This document shows positions 37,062-43,511 of a DNA stretch of 64,000 nucleotides, in pieces. The stretch's first letter is position 1; each line of letters opens with the position of its first letter. The notes under the pieces are model-generated. The model was not told the origin of the DNA, did no database searches, and was given only the letters and a program-made list of their open reading frames with translations. Made by a program: the position numbers and the translations under genes. This DNA is from Ruminococcus sp. (GTDB taxonomy: Bacteria > Bacillota > Clostridia > Oscillospirales > Ruminococcaceae). The stretch is from NCBI GenBank assembly GCA_021202895.1, contig JAJQCE010000023.1:62001-126000 (forward strand), read 5' to 3'.

Positions 37062-37979
37062 TTAGGTCTGCTCGGATTTAAAGAGGTACAGCTTTCCCTC
37101 GTTTTCATCCAATTCAACCTTTACTCTGTCGCCGCCCTTAATTCCCATATTATCCATATAGTCCTTAGGCAGCTGCAATCTCCCTGAGCGGTCGAGAACC
37201 ACAAGCTCCTCGTGAACGAAATCCTCCTCGCTCTCCTCATCAGCCTGCACCGCCTCGTCACGCTCTCGCTCCATTTCTTCAAGCTCCTCTCTGTAGGAGC
37301 GTCTGCGCACAATCTCCGAGCTTGTTCTCCCGTCTCGGATAGCTACCACACGATCAATGTGTTTCGCAAGCTTGACATCGTGGGTTACAATTACAATCGT
37401 AATTCCCTCGCTCCTGTTAAGCTCCTTAAATATGTCAAGTATAACCTTTGACGTCTTTGTGTCAACCGAGCCTGTCGGTTCGTCCGCAAGCAAAAGCTTT
37501 GGATTGTTGGCAAGCGCAATTGCAATCGCTACACGCTGCTGCTCGCCGCCCGACATCTGGTCAAGCCTTGAGTTTCTCCTGTTCGACAGCCCGACCTTTT
37601 CAAGCAGCTCAAGCGCTCTGCGCCGCCGCTTCTTCGCACCGTCAAGCAGCATAGGAAGCTCAACATTCTGCACCGCCGTCAGATACGGCACCAGATTCCT
37701 CGCATTGTTCTGCCAGACAAAGCCCACAATGTTTCGTTTGTAAGCCACATAGTCCTTGTCGGTGAACTTAAGCAGATTCTTGCCGTCAACATAAAGCTGC
37801 CCTGCGCTCGGTCTGTCAAGCCCGCCAAGCATATTCAAAAGAGTGGATTTACCGCTACCAGAATTGCCGACTATCGCCATCAGCTCTCCCCGCTTAACAT
37901 TTAAATCCAATCCCTGAAGCGCCACAACCTCAACCTCAGAAGTTTTGTAAATTTTCACGAGGTTGTCGCACCTAATCAT
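37062..37979 (-). CDS. LolD/MacB-type ABC ATPase with C-terminal AbrB-like domain
   Basis: 305 residues from ATG 37979 (GAGGA just upstream; a TTG at 38057 would extend 26 residues into the previous gene). Walker A GNSGSGKST is at 38-46, the signature MSGGEQQR and Walker B LLLADEPTGS are intact. After the ATPase core (about 1-225) comes an acidic helical linker. The last about 46 residues, VVLDRSGRLQLPKDYMDNMG onward, match the SpoVT/AbrB swapped-hairpin fold. The sequence type belongs to exporter/FtsX systems, yet the operon encodes only MalFG-type permeases. It overlaps no neighbour with this start. Confidence 0.85.
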   Translation of the reverse strand: MIRCDNLVKIYKTSEVEVVALQGLDLNVKRGELMAIVGNSGSGKSTLLNMLGGLDRPSAGQLYVDGKNLLKFTDKDYVAYKRNIVGFVWQNNARNLVPYLTAVQNVELPMLLDGAKKRRRRALELLEKVGLSNRRNSRLDQMSGGEQQRVAIAIALANNPKLLLADEPTGSVDTKTSKVILDIFKELNRSEGITIVIVTHDVKLAKHIDRVVAIRDGRTSSEIVRRRSYREELEEMERERDEAVQADEESEEDFVHEELVVLDRSGRLQLPKDYMDNMGIKGGDRVKVELDENEGKLYLFKSEQT

Positions 37980-38025
37980 TAAATCCTCATTGTCCTGTGC
38001 TACAATGTTATCATTATAAAGAGGT

Positions 38026-38712
38026 TCAGAACTGCTCAACAATCTCACCATCCTCAAGCGTATAAACCCTATCCGCTATATCGATCATGCTGGGGTCGTG
38101 GGTTGTCATCACAATAGTCATTCCCCGTTCGCTGACAAGCTTCTTGAACAGTCCAACCACCTGAATAGCAGTGTTGGTATCAAGCTCCGCCGTCGGCTCA
38201 TCTGCAAAGACAAGGCTTGGCTCGTGAGCAATTGCTCTCGCTATAGCGGTACGCTGCTGCTCGCCTCCTGACATCTCTCCAGGGCGGTGGTGCATACGCT
38301 TCCCAAGTCCCACGTCAGTCATAACCTCAGTTACTCTCGCACGCCGTTTTTCATACGGATATTTCGCCAGTCTAAGACCAAATTCGACATTTTCAAATGC
38401 TGTCAGTCCGCTCATAAGAGCTACCGACTGAAAAACGAAAGCCATATCAATTCTGCGCAGATTATCACGCTTTTTATCCGAAAGCTTCGTAATATCTCCG
38501 CCGTTGAAGGTTACTCTGCCCTTTGTCGGACGATCAAGTGCACCCAGAATGTTTATAAGCGTAGTCTTGCCGCTCCCAGAGCGTCCTCTCAGAATAGTGA
38601 GCTTGCCCTTTTCAACCTCAATATCGATATGCTTGAGCGCCAAAACCACACTGCCGTCGCCGATTTTAAAATCACGGCATACATTCTGCGCCGAAAGTAT
38701 AATATCTCCCAT
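38026..38712 (-). CDS. LolD/MacB-type ABC ATPase
   Basis: 228 residues. Walker A GRSGSGKTT is at 43-51, signature MSGGEQQRT, Walker B LVFADEPTAE, switch His in MTTHDPS; all catalytic parts are present. First annotated structural gene of the 14 kb operon, with GAGG upstream of ATG 38712. It stands next to a second, different ATPase of the same class. The two could form a heterodimer powering the MalFG-type permeases downstream, or serve an unlinked FtsX-type protein. I infer the first from operon structure; biochemistry is unknown. Confidence 0.88.
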   Translation of the reverse strand: MGDIILSAQNVCRDFKIGDGSVVLALKHIDIEVEKGKLTILRGRSGSGKTTLINILGALDRPTKGRVTFNGGDITKLSDKKRDNLRRIDMAFVFQSVALMSGLTAFENVEFGLRLAKYPYEKRRARVTEVMTDVGLGKRMHHRPGEMSGGEQQRTAIARAIAHEPSLVFADEPTAELDTNTAIQVVGLFKKLVSERGMTIVMTTHDPSMIDIADRVYTLEDGEIVEQF

Positions 38713-38768
38713 TATGCCGTCCCTCGCACCAAACGCTTTTGTACAATTTGCATATAGCCTTTAGCCTT

Positions 38769-38813
38769 TTATGATAGTATCCAAGCTCTGGGCTGCTGCG
38801 CTGTTTTGCGCAT
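38769..38813 (-). CDS. Possible leader peptide of the transport operon
   Basis: A 14-codon frame, MRKTAQQPRAWILS, starts at ATG 38813 with AAGGGG five bases upstream and stops at 38769, 57 bp before the first ATPase. It lies within the predicted 5' leader. A good ribosome binding site is its only support. Confidence 0.2.
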   Translation of the reverse strand: MRKTAQQPRAWILS

Positions 38814-38920
38814 AATATCCCCTTACCATTGATAAAATGCAAACAAATCAACAATTTTTTACGGCATTTCACCAATTTTTTCGTTAGATATGTCCAAAAA
38901 GATTTAAATGACTATTTATA

Positions 38921-38949
38921 ATTATATCAACTTAGAAGGATTTTGTCAA
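38921..38949 (-). promoter_or_regulatory. Consensus promoter of the 14 kb transport operon
   Basis: Minus strand TTGACA (38949-38944), exactly 17 bp, TATAAT (38926-38921): a perfect sigma-A match. It predicts a transcript start near 38914 and a leader of about 200 nt before the first ATPase. Confidence 0.8.
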
Positions 38950-38950
38950 G

Positions 38951-38970
38951 CGTTTGAAAACGTTTAAGCA
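38951..38970. promoter_or_regulatory. LacI/CcpA-family operator-like palindrome
   Basis: CGTTTGAAAACGTTTAAGCA contains TGAAAACGTTTAAG, a one-mismatch fit to the cre consensus TGWAARCGYTWNCW, with palindromic core AAACGTTT. It directly abuts the -35 of the transport-operon promoter. The rest of the 614-bp gap up to spoIIAA (38971-39326) is AT-rich; I see no gene or convincing promoter in it. Confidence 0.55.
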
Positions 38971-39326
38971 AATTCTTTTTTTGTAAAAATCACAGTTTGT
39001 AAAAATTCACTAATTTTTGAGCCGTCTTTTTGTGCAACTTTTCTTTTTGTAATTTTTTATCCCTTTAAATTTTACGCAATGACTTACTATTGTTTACAGC
39101 AAGTTAATTTTCTTTTTTAAATTTCCAGAAAATTCTATTAAAATTTGATTTTTCGAGCCTTGTCCTGCATGAAAATTTTGCAGGACATTTTATTTTTGCT
39201 ATGCCCCATTCTATTTTGGAATTGTACAATTTTTTATAGGCGACATCAAGCGACAAATTGTTTGCTTTGCAAAGTGTTATCATAGATACAGAGCTTCAGC
39301 TTAAAGCGGAAAGGAATGAAAAAGCG

Positions 39327-39683
39327 ATGGCTGTTGAAATTGAAACGAACGCTGAAAAAATGACGGTGTTTTTATCGGGAGATATAGACCACTGCACAGC
39401 TTCACACATAAGAGCTGAAATTGACCGTGCGATAAGAGGTGCACCGATAAACCGTCTCATACTGGATTTCTCGCAGGTGACGTTTATGGACAGCTCAGGG
39501 ATCGGGCTTGTTCTTGGCAGATACAAGCTAATTTCAGAACTTGGCGGCAGCTGCACCGTTTCAAATCCGCCTGACTACATAGCAAAGGTAATGCGGCTTT
39601 CGGGAATCGGAAAGCTCTGCGAAATAATATTTGACAGAAGTATTCGTCAGCGTGTCCACGGCGAAGCTGACAAAGGATATTAA
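39327..39683 (+). CDS. spoIIAA: Anti-sigma F factor antagonist (STAS domain)
   Basis: 118 residues, a single STAS domain. The phosphorylatable serine lies in FMDSSGIGLVLGRYK (Ser pair at 56-57). Unphosphorylated SpoIIAA releases sigma F from SpoIIAB in the forespore. Start ATG 39327 gives the standard length, with AAAGGA eleven bases upstream; the longer frame adds 23 non-family residues. First gene of the classic spoIIAA-spoIIAB-sigF operon. Confidence 0.95.
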   Translation: MAVEIETNAEKMTVFLSGDIDHCTASHIRAEIDRAIRGAPINRLILDFSQVTFMDSSGIGLVLGRYKLISELGGSCTVSNPPDYIAKVMRLSGIGKLCEIIFDRSIRQRVHGEADKGY

Positions 39684-39701
39684 AAGGAAAGGAGCATAGA
39701 A

Positions 39702-40229
39702 ATGAAAAACTGTATAAACGAAATAAAAATTTCCTTTCCTGCAAGAGCTGAAAACGAAGCGTTTTCAAGGGTCTGCGCTTCCTCATTTATCTCTCAGCTC
39801 GACCCTTACGTAAGCGAGCTGGGAGAGCTTAAAACCGCCGTTTCAGAGGCGGTCACAAACTGCATAGTTCATGCCTACAGAGGTCGGGCTGACGGGATAA
39901 TATATATGCAGATAAAGCTTTTTTCAGACCGCAGGGTTTACATAAAAATACGTGACAAGGGTTGTGGAATTGAAGACGTTGAGCTTGCGATGCAGCCGCT
40001 GTTTACCACTGCGCCTGAGGAGGAGCGCGCTGGTCTGGGCTTTGCTGTTATGGAAAGCTTCACCGACAGACTAAGAGTAAAAAGCTCTCCTCAAAAAGGC
40101 ACAACGCTTGTCATGGAAAAAACCTTGCAGGAGAAACCTCAAAATGAAAGCTTTAGAGCAAACTCAAATTTATCAGACAAGAGCGCAGGAAAATCTGGGA
40201 CTGGTTCACCTTTGTGCGAACCGATTTAA
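39702..40229 (+). CDS. spoIIAB: Anti-sigma F factor (serine kinase), with extended C-terminus
   Basis: 175 residues of the GHKL kinase fold: N-box AVSEAVTNCIVHAY, G1 RDKGCGIED and the lid/G2 RAGLGFAVMESF. It binds sigma F and phosphorylates SpoIIAA. Usual length is about 140-146 residues. Here the conserved domain ends at KGTTLVMEK and about 35 low-similarity residues follow, read from sequence that also encodes the start of sigF. Confidence 0.94.
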   Translation: MKNCINEIKISFPARAENEAFSRVCASSFISQLDPYVSELGELKTAVSEAVTNCIVHAYRGRADGIIYMQIKLFSDRRVYIKIRDKGCGIEDVELAMQPLFTTAPEEERAGLGFAVMESFTDRLRVKSSPQKGTTLVMEKTLQEKPQNESFRANSNLSDKSAGKSGTGSPLCEPI

Positions 40230-40815
40230 AGACCGCGGAATCGAGTACGATGACCTCTACGGAGCAGGCTGTATAGGTCTGCTAAAGGCGGCAAGAGCGT
40301 TTGACGAAACAAGAGGTGTTAAATTTTCCACCTATGCCGTGCCTGTGATTTTAGGCGAAATCAAGCGGCTTTTCCGTGACGGCGGTTCTATAAAGATAAG
40401 CCGCTCTCTCAAGGAGCTTTCGCTCAGACTCAGCCGCTACCGAGACAGCTTTGCGGCGCTTAACGGCAGAGAGCCTACTGTGACTGAGCTAAGCGAATAC
40501 TGCGGCGAAAGCGTTGAAACTGTAACTCAGGCAATTGCCGCCTCACTGCCGCCTGTGAGCCTTACCATTCAAAGCGAGGACGGAATTGATGAAACTGACA
40601 TTCCCGTGCCGTCCTCTGAACAGCATATTCTTGAACTCATGTCGCTTCGCAGCGCTTTGGACAAGCTTGAGGAGCGTGACAGAAGGCTTATCTATCTTAG
40701 ATATTTCAGAAGCAAAACTCAAACCGAAACCGCCGCCGTTCTGGGAATGATGCAGGTTCAGGTTTCACGCCGTGAGAAAAAACTTCTGGAAAGCATGAGA
40801 AAAGAATTCGAGTAA
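40144..40815 (+). CDS. sigF: RNA polymerase sigma-F factor (forespore)
   Basis: 223 residues from ATG 40144 (AGGAG ten bases upstream, inside spoIIAB). Region 2 is ENLGLVHLCANRFKDRGIEYDDLYGAGCIGLLKAARAFD with the 2.4-like FSTYAVPVILGEIKR. Region 3 and the region 4 helix-turn-helix SKTQTETAAVLGMMQVQVSRREK follow. SigF and SigG are similar; operon position decides for SigF. It overlaps spoIIAB by 86 bp. Confidence 0.94.
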   Translation: MKALEQTQIYQTRAQENLGLVHLCANRFKDRGIEYDDLYGAGCIGLLKAARAFDETRGVKFSTYAVPVILGEIKRLFRDGGSIKISRSLKELSLRLSRYRDSFAALNGREPTVTELSEYCGESVETVTQAIAASLPPVSLTIQSEDGIDETDIPVPSSEQHILELMSLRSALDKLEERDRRLIYLRYFRSKTQTETAAVLGMMQVQVSRREKKLLESMRKEFE

Positions 40816-40849
40816 AATCCCCTTTTATTTTACACCTTTTATACACATG

Positions 40850-40885
40850 ACAGTTCACATGAGATGTTAATTTTGTGTGAACTGT
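40850..40885. repeat. Inverted repeat after sigF
   Basis: ACAGTTCACA (40850-40859) and TGTGAACTGT (40876-40885) are perfect 10-bp arms around 16 bases. No T-run follows, so it is either a weak terminator of sigF or an operator upstream of the smpB promoter. Confidence 0.45.
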
Positions 40886-40897
40886 TGTGCTGTAATG

Positions 40898-40926
40898 TTG
40901 ACATAAAAACAATAATATGCTATAAT
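40898..40926 (+). promoter_or_regulatory. Promoter of smpB (and probably ssrA)
   Basis: TTGACA (40898-40903), 17 bp, TATAAT (40921-40926): perfect consensus. Confidence 0.8.
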
Positions 40927-40975
40927 ATAATACTAAACAAAAACAACTGTTTGCCAAACAAGGACGGTGAAAAGC

Positions 40976-41452
40976 GTGGCGCAAAGCAATGAAAAAAAAG
41001 GCACAAAGCTTATAGCTGACAACCGAAAGGCTCATCACGAATATTTTGTGCTTGACACATACGAATGTGGAATAGAGCTTTGCGGAACAGAGGTTAAGAG
41101 CATAAGAAACGGCAGTGTGAACCTTAAGGACGCATGGTGTTCGATTGAAAACGGCGAATGCTTCGTAAAGGGTATGCACATTTCTCCTTATGAAAAGGGC
41201 AACATCTTTAACCGTGATCCTAGACGTGAGCGCAGGCTGCTGCTTCACAAGCAGGAGATAAACCGACTTTACGGCAGGGTCAAACAGGAGGGTCTAACGC
41301 TAATCCCGCTTTCACTTTACTTCAAGGGAAGCAGAGTTAACCTTTCTATGGGGCTGTGCAAGGGCAAAAAGCTGCACGACAAGCGTGACGACATGGCTAA
41401 AAAGGCGGCGCAGCGTGACATTGAACGAGCGTTAAAGGGGCAAAATCACTGA
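40976..41452 (+). CDS. smpB: SsrA-binding protein SmpB
   Basis: 158 residues. An OB-fold with [30 protein letters not shown] and the C-terminal tail [20 protein letters not shown] that mimics the anticodon arm in the ribosome. It delivers tmRNA to stalled ribosomes. Start GTG 40976 is preferred because AAGGA is eleven bases upstream; the GTG three codons earlier is only two bases from it. The tmRNA gene begins six bases after the stop codon. Confidence 0.96.
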   Translation: MAQSNEKKGTKLIADNRKAHHEYFVLDTYECGIELCGTEVKSIRNGSVNLKDAWCSIENGECFVKGMHISPYEKGNIFNRDPRRERRLLLHKQEINRLYGRVKQEGLTLIPLSLYFKGSRVNLSMGLCKGKKLHDKRDDMAKKAAQRDIERALKGQNH

Positions 41453-41457
41453 TACAA

Positions 41458-41814
41458 GGGGGCGTAATGGTTTCGACGGGGATTTTGAAGCATGATAAGC
41501 GAGTAGAGGAGCGCACGCTCTTAAAACGGCGCACGTTTTAAAATTAGACGACAACGATAATTTTGAATTAGCTGCTGCTTAAGCCAGCACTCGTCTTGCC
41601 CTTGAATACCACGGCTTGGGTAAAGGCGTCGACTAGTGGTGAACGTCATTGAGCGATGATTGTAGCTCTTTTGATGCAATGCAATCTACTAAGGAGCATC
41701 GCCTGCTTGTTTGCGGTGCTTTGAGGGAATGGGTAAAACCAAAATAACAAGCTACACTCGTAGAAATTCGTGGGGATAGGTTTTCGGACAGGGGTTCGAC
41801 TCCCCTCGCCTCCA
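41458..41814 (+). ncRNA. ssrA: Transfer-messenger RNA (tmRNA)
   Basis: 357 nt. The 5' end GGGGGCGTAATGGTTTCGAC and 3' end GGTTCGACTCCCCTCGCCTCCA form the tRNA-like acceptor and T-arm, with CCA encoded. The reading frame ends GAATTAGCTGCTGCTTAA, so the degradation tag is best read as (A)DNDNFELAAA, with the resume codon GAC after a TAGAC motif; a one-residue-longer tag is possible. One-piece form. Directly downstream of smpB. Confidence 0.97.
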
Positions 41815-41824
41815 TATTTTTTAG

Positions 41825-41849
41825 CGCAAGCCATTTTTATTGGTCTGCG
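41825..41849 (+). terminator. Terminator after ssrA
   Basis: CGCA..CC and GG..TGCG pair around an AT loop, followed by a seven-T run. Confidence 0.6.
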
Positions 41850-41907
41850 TTTTTTTCGTCCAAAAGCCTTTGAAAACGCTTACGATTTAAATTTAGCTTT
41901 CAAAATT

Positions 41908-41938
41908 ACAGCCGCAGCTTTGAGCTATCTGCGGCTGT
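41908..41938. terminator. Bidirectional terminator between ssrA and the GH25 lysozyme
   Basis: ACAGCCGCAG and CTGCGGCTGT form a perfect 10-bp stem, followed by TTTTTGATTTTT on the plus strand and by AATTTTG on the minus strand. Confidence 0.8.
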
Positions 41939-41951
41939 TTTTGATTTTTAT

Positions 41952-43145
41952 TTACTTTGTCGTAACCTTTTTGACATCGCTCCACACGCCGTAGCTCGCC
42001 AAGCTGTCGGATTTAAAATATCCTTGTATTCTGAATTTATAAACTGTTTGTGAATTAAAGCCTGTCATTCGGTATTCTGTCAAATCGGGCTTGATAAGCT
42101 TTTTGGTTTTCCAGCTTTTGCTTGAAGTGTCATATTGCTGTAGCTTGTAGCCTGTGCAGTCAACCTTTTTCCATTTCAGCCGAATTGCAGTTTTTGTCTT
42201 TCCTGCGCCTGTAATAGTTACTGTTTTCGGACGTGTCAACGCTATTTTAGTGTCGCTCCGCTCGCCCCATACTGCATTGCCTGTGCTGTCACGTGTGAAC
42301 GCTTTTACACAATACTTGTACTCCGTTGACGGACTTAAACCGCTGTCACGGTAGGTGACTGTACTGCCGCTCTGAATTGTCTTGATTTTAACCCATTTTT
42401 TCGTGGTTGAATTGTAGCGGTAAACACGATAGCCCTTTGCGTTTTCCACTGCGTTCCAGTTTATGCGAATTGCCGTTGACGTACAATTCCAGCCGCTTTT
42501 GACAGCTACCTTGTCGGGCTTTTCAACCGTGAAGCCGTTGTATCCGCCTGACTTTATCACGCTTGGAAAATCTGTGTAGCTGTAGTCGCAATCAACGTTT
42601 CCGCTTACGCCGTCCACACTTCCAGTCGAACTGTACTGCCACATATCGTAGCTGCCGCTGTAGTTGCACTTGCTTGCATATTCTGCAATCCATAGCGCAT
42701 ATTTGTTCGCAACGTCTGTTGTGATATACGTCTGTAACGGCGAACGGCTAATGTACAGCCCTGCGTAATAACCGTTGTTTTCAAGCTCGGTGCAAAATGC
42801 TGTGACAAGGTTTGAGCAGAACGTTTTGCCCTGACTAAACTGGCTCTGCTCCTCTAAATCAAAGAAAATCGGATATTCAAACGTTTTCCCTGCAATCGCT
42901 TCCATGCAGACCGCCGCTTCTGTTTTAGCGTCCGCCACACTGCTTGCGTAGCTGTACCAATATGCGCCGACATTCAGCCCTGCGGCTTTTGCGGCTTTGT
43001 AATGCGCTTCAAACTGCGGATCCTTTTGGCTTATCAGCTTGCCATAACCCGCTCGAATTATTACAAAATCTATTCCTGCCGCCTTAACCTTCGTGAAGTC
43101 AACGTTAGTTTGATATTTTGATATATCTATTCCTTTTGTAGACAT
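41952..43145 (-). CDS. GH25 (Chalaropsis-type) lysozyme with two fibronectin III-like domains
   Basis: 397 residues from ATG 43145. The GH25 domain (about 1-200) begins KGIDISKYQ with the conserved Asp, has the catalytic DLEE near residue 95 and ends in a CDYSYTDF motif. It hydrolyses the beta-1,4 bond of peptidoglycan. Two FN3 repeats follow (about 210-305 and 305-397; IRINWNAVENAKGYRVYRY and IRLKWKKVDCTGYKLQQYD). No signal peptide or membrane segment is seen, so export is by another route or release follows lysis. The start is set by AAAGGAG seven bases upstream. No phage genes surround it. Confidence 0.92.
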   Translation of the reverse strand: MSTKGIDISKYQTNVDFTKVKAAGIDFVIIRAGYGKLISQKDPQFEAHYKAAKAAGLNVGAYWYSYASSVADAKTEAAVCMEAIAGKTFEYPIFFDLEEQSQFSQGKTFCSNLVTAFCTELENNGYYAGLYISRSPLQTYITTDVANKYALWIAEYASKCNYSGSYDMWQYSSTGSVDGVSGNVDCDYSYTDFPSVIKSGGYNGFTVEKPDKVAVKSGWNCTSTAIRINWNAVENAKGYRVYRYNSTTKKWVKIKTIQSGSTVTYRDSGLSPSTEYKYCVKAFTRDSTGNAVWGERSDTKIALTRPKTVTITGAGKTKTAIRLKWKKVDCTGYKLQQYDTSSKSWKTKKLIKPDLTEYRMTGFNSQTVYKFRIQGYFKSDSLASYGVWSDVKKVTTK

Positions 43146-43159
43146 TGTCATTCTCCTTT

Positions 43160-43197
43160 CTGTTTATCTGTTTATCTGTTTATCTGTTTATCTGTTT
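43160..43197 (-). repeat. Octanucleotide tandem repeat in the lysozyme leader
   Basis: Four exact copies of CTGTTTAT (43160-43191) plus a partial fifth, CTGTTT, abutting a T-run. It lies between the promoter and the ribosome binding site of the GH25 gene, starting 4 bp upstream of the AAGGAG. Confidence 0.9.
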
Positions 43198-43222
43198 TTT
43201 TATTATTTCCCTTCCTACTTTC

Positions 43223-43251
43223 ATCATATCCACGAAAAGCGATTTTGTCAA
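43223..43251 (-). promoter_or_regulatory. Promoter of the GH25 lysozyme
   Basis: Minus strand TTGACA (43251-43246), 17 bp, TATGAT (43228-43223). Confidence 0.7.
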
Positions 43252-43416
43252 TAGAATTGAGCGAAAAAAATTGACGAAATTTTAAAAGAACATTTGTGCA
43301 CATTGCACAAAAGAAATAAAATTCCTTGTTTTTGCCTTCTGTTGCCGTAAAAGGACAAAACGATGAGATTTTTTGATTTTTTAGCGGATTTGAACGAAAA
43401 AATTTTTTATAACCCA

Positions 43417-43445
43417 TTGACAAAAATCTTATTTTGATGTACAAT
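43417..43445 (+). promoter_or_regulatory. Promoter of xylA
   Basis: TTGACA (43417-43422), 17 bp, TACAAT (43440-43445). Confidence 0.75.
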
Positions 43446-43450
43446 ATAAA

Positions 43451-43464
43451 TGTAAACGTTATCC
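43451..43464 (+). promoter_or_regulatory. cre-like CcpA/LacI operator over the xylA transcription start
   Basis: TGTAAACGTTATCC matches the cre consensus TGWAARCGYTWNCW at 13 of 14 positions. It covers the predicted +1 of xylA, a position where binding represses. HPr kinase, the partner of CcpA control, is encoded in this window. Confidence 0.65.
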
Positions 43465-43511
43465 GATGACTGCGTTTTGATTAAAAAACTAAATTTATGG
43501 AGGTTAAAATT

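Noticed and set aside
38055-38057. TTG start for the second ATPase, 26 codons upstream
   Set aside because: It lies inside the previous gene without a good ribosome binding site; ATG 37979 has GAGGA and starts at the domain.
41633-41834. Minus-strand open frames over the tmRNA gene
   Set aside because: Antisense shadows of ssrA, often mis-annotated as proteins.
41952-43145. Prophage endolysin module
   Set aside because: No holin, integrase, tail or other phage gene lies near; neighbours are ssrA and xylA. tmRNA genes are common integration sites, but no duplicated ssrA end is seen.
43160-43197. Possible CRISPR or direct-repeat array
   Set aside because: Units are 8 bp and contiguous without spacers, so it is a simple tandem repeat.
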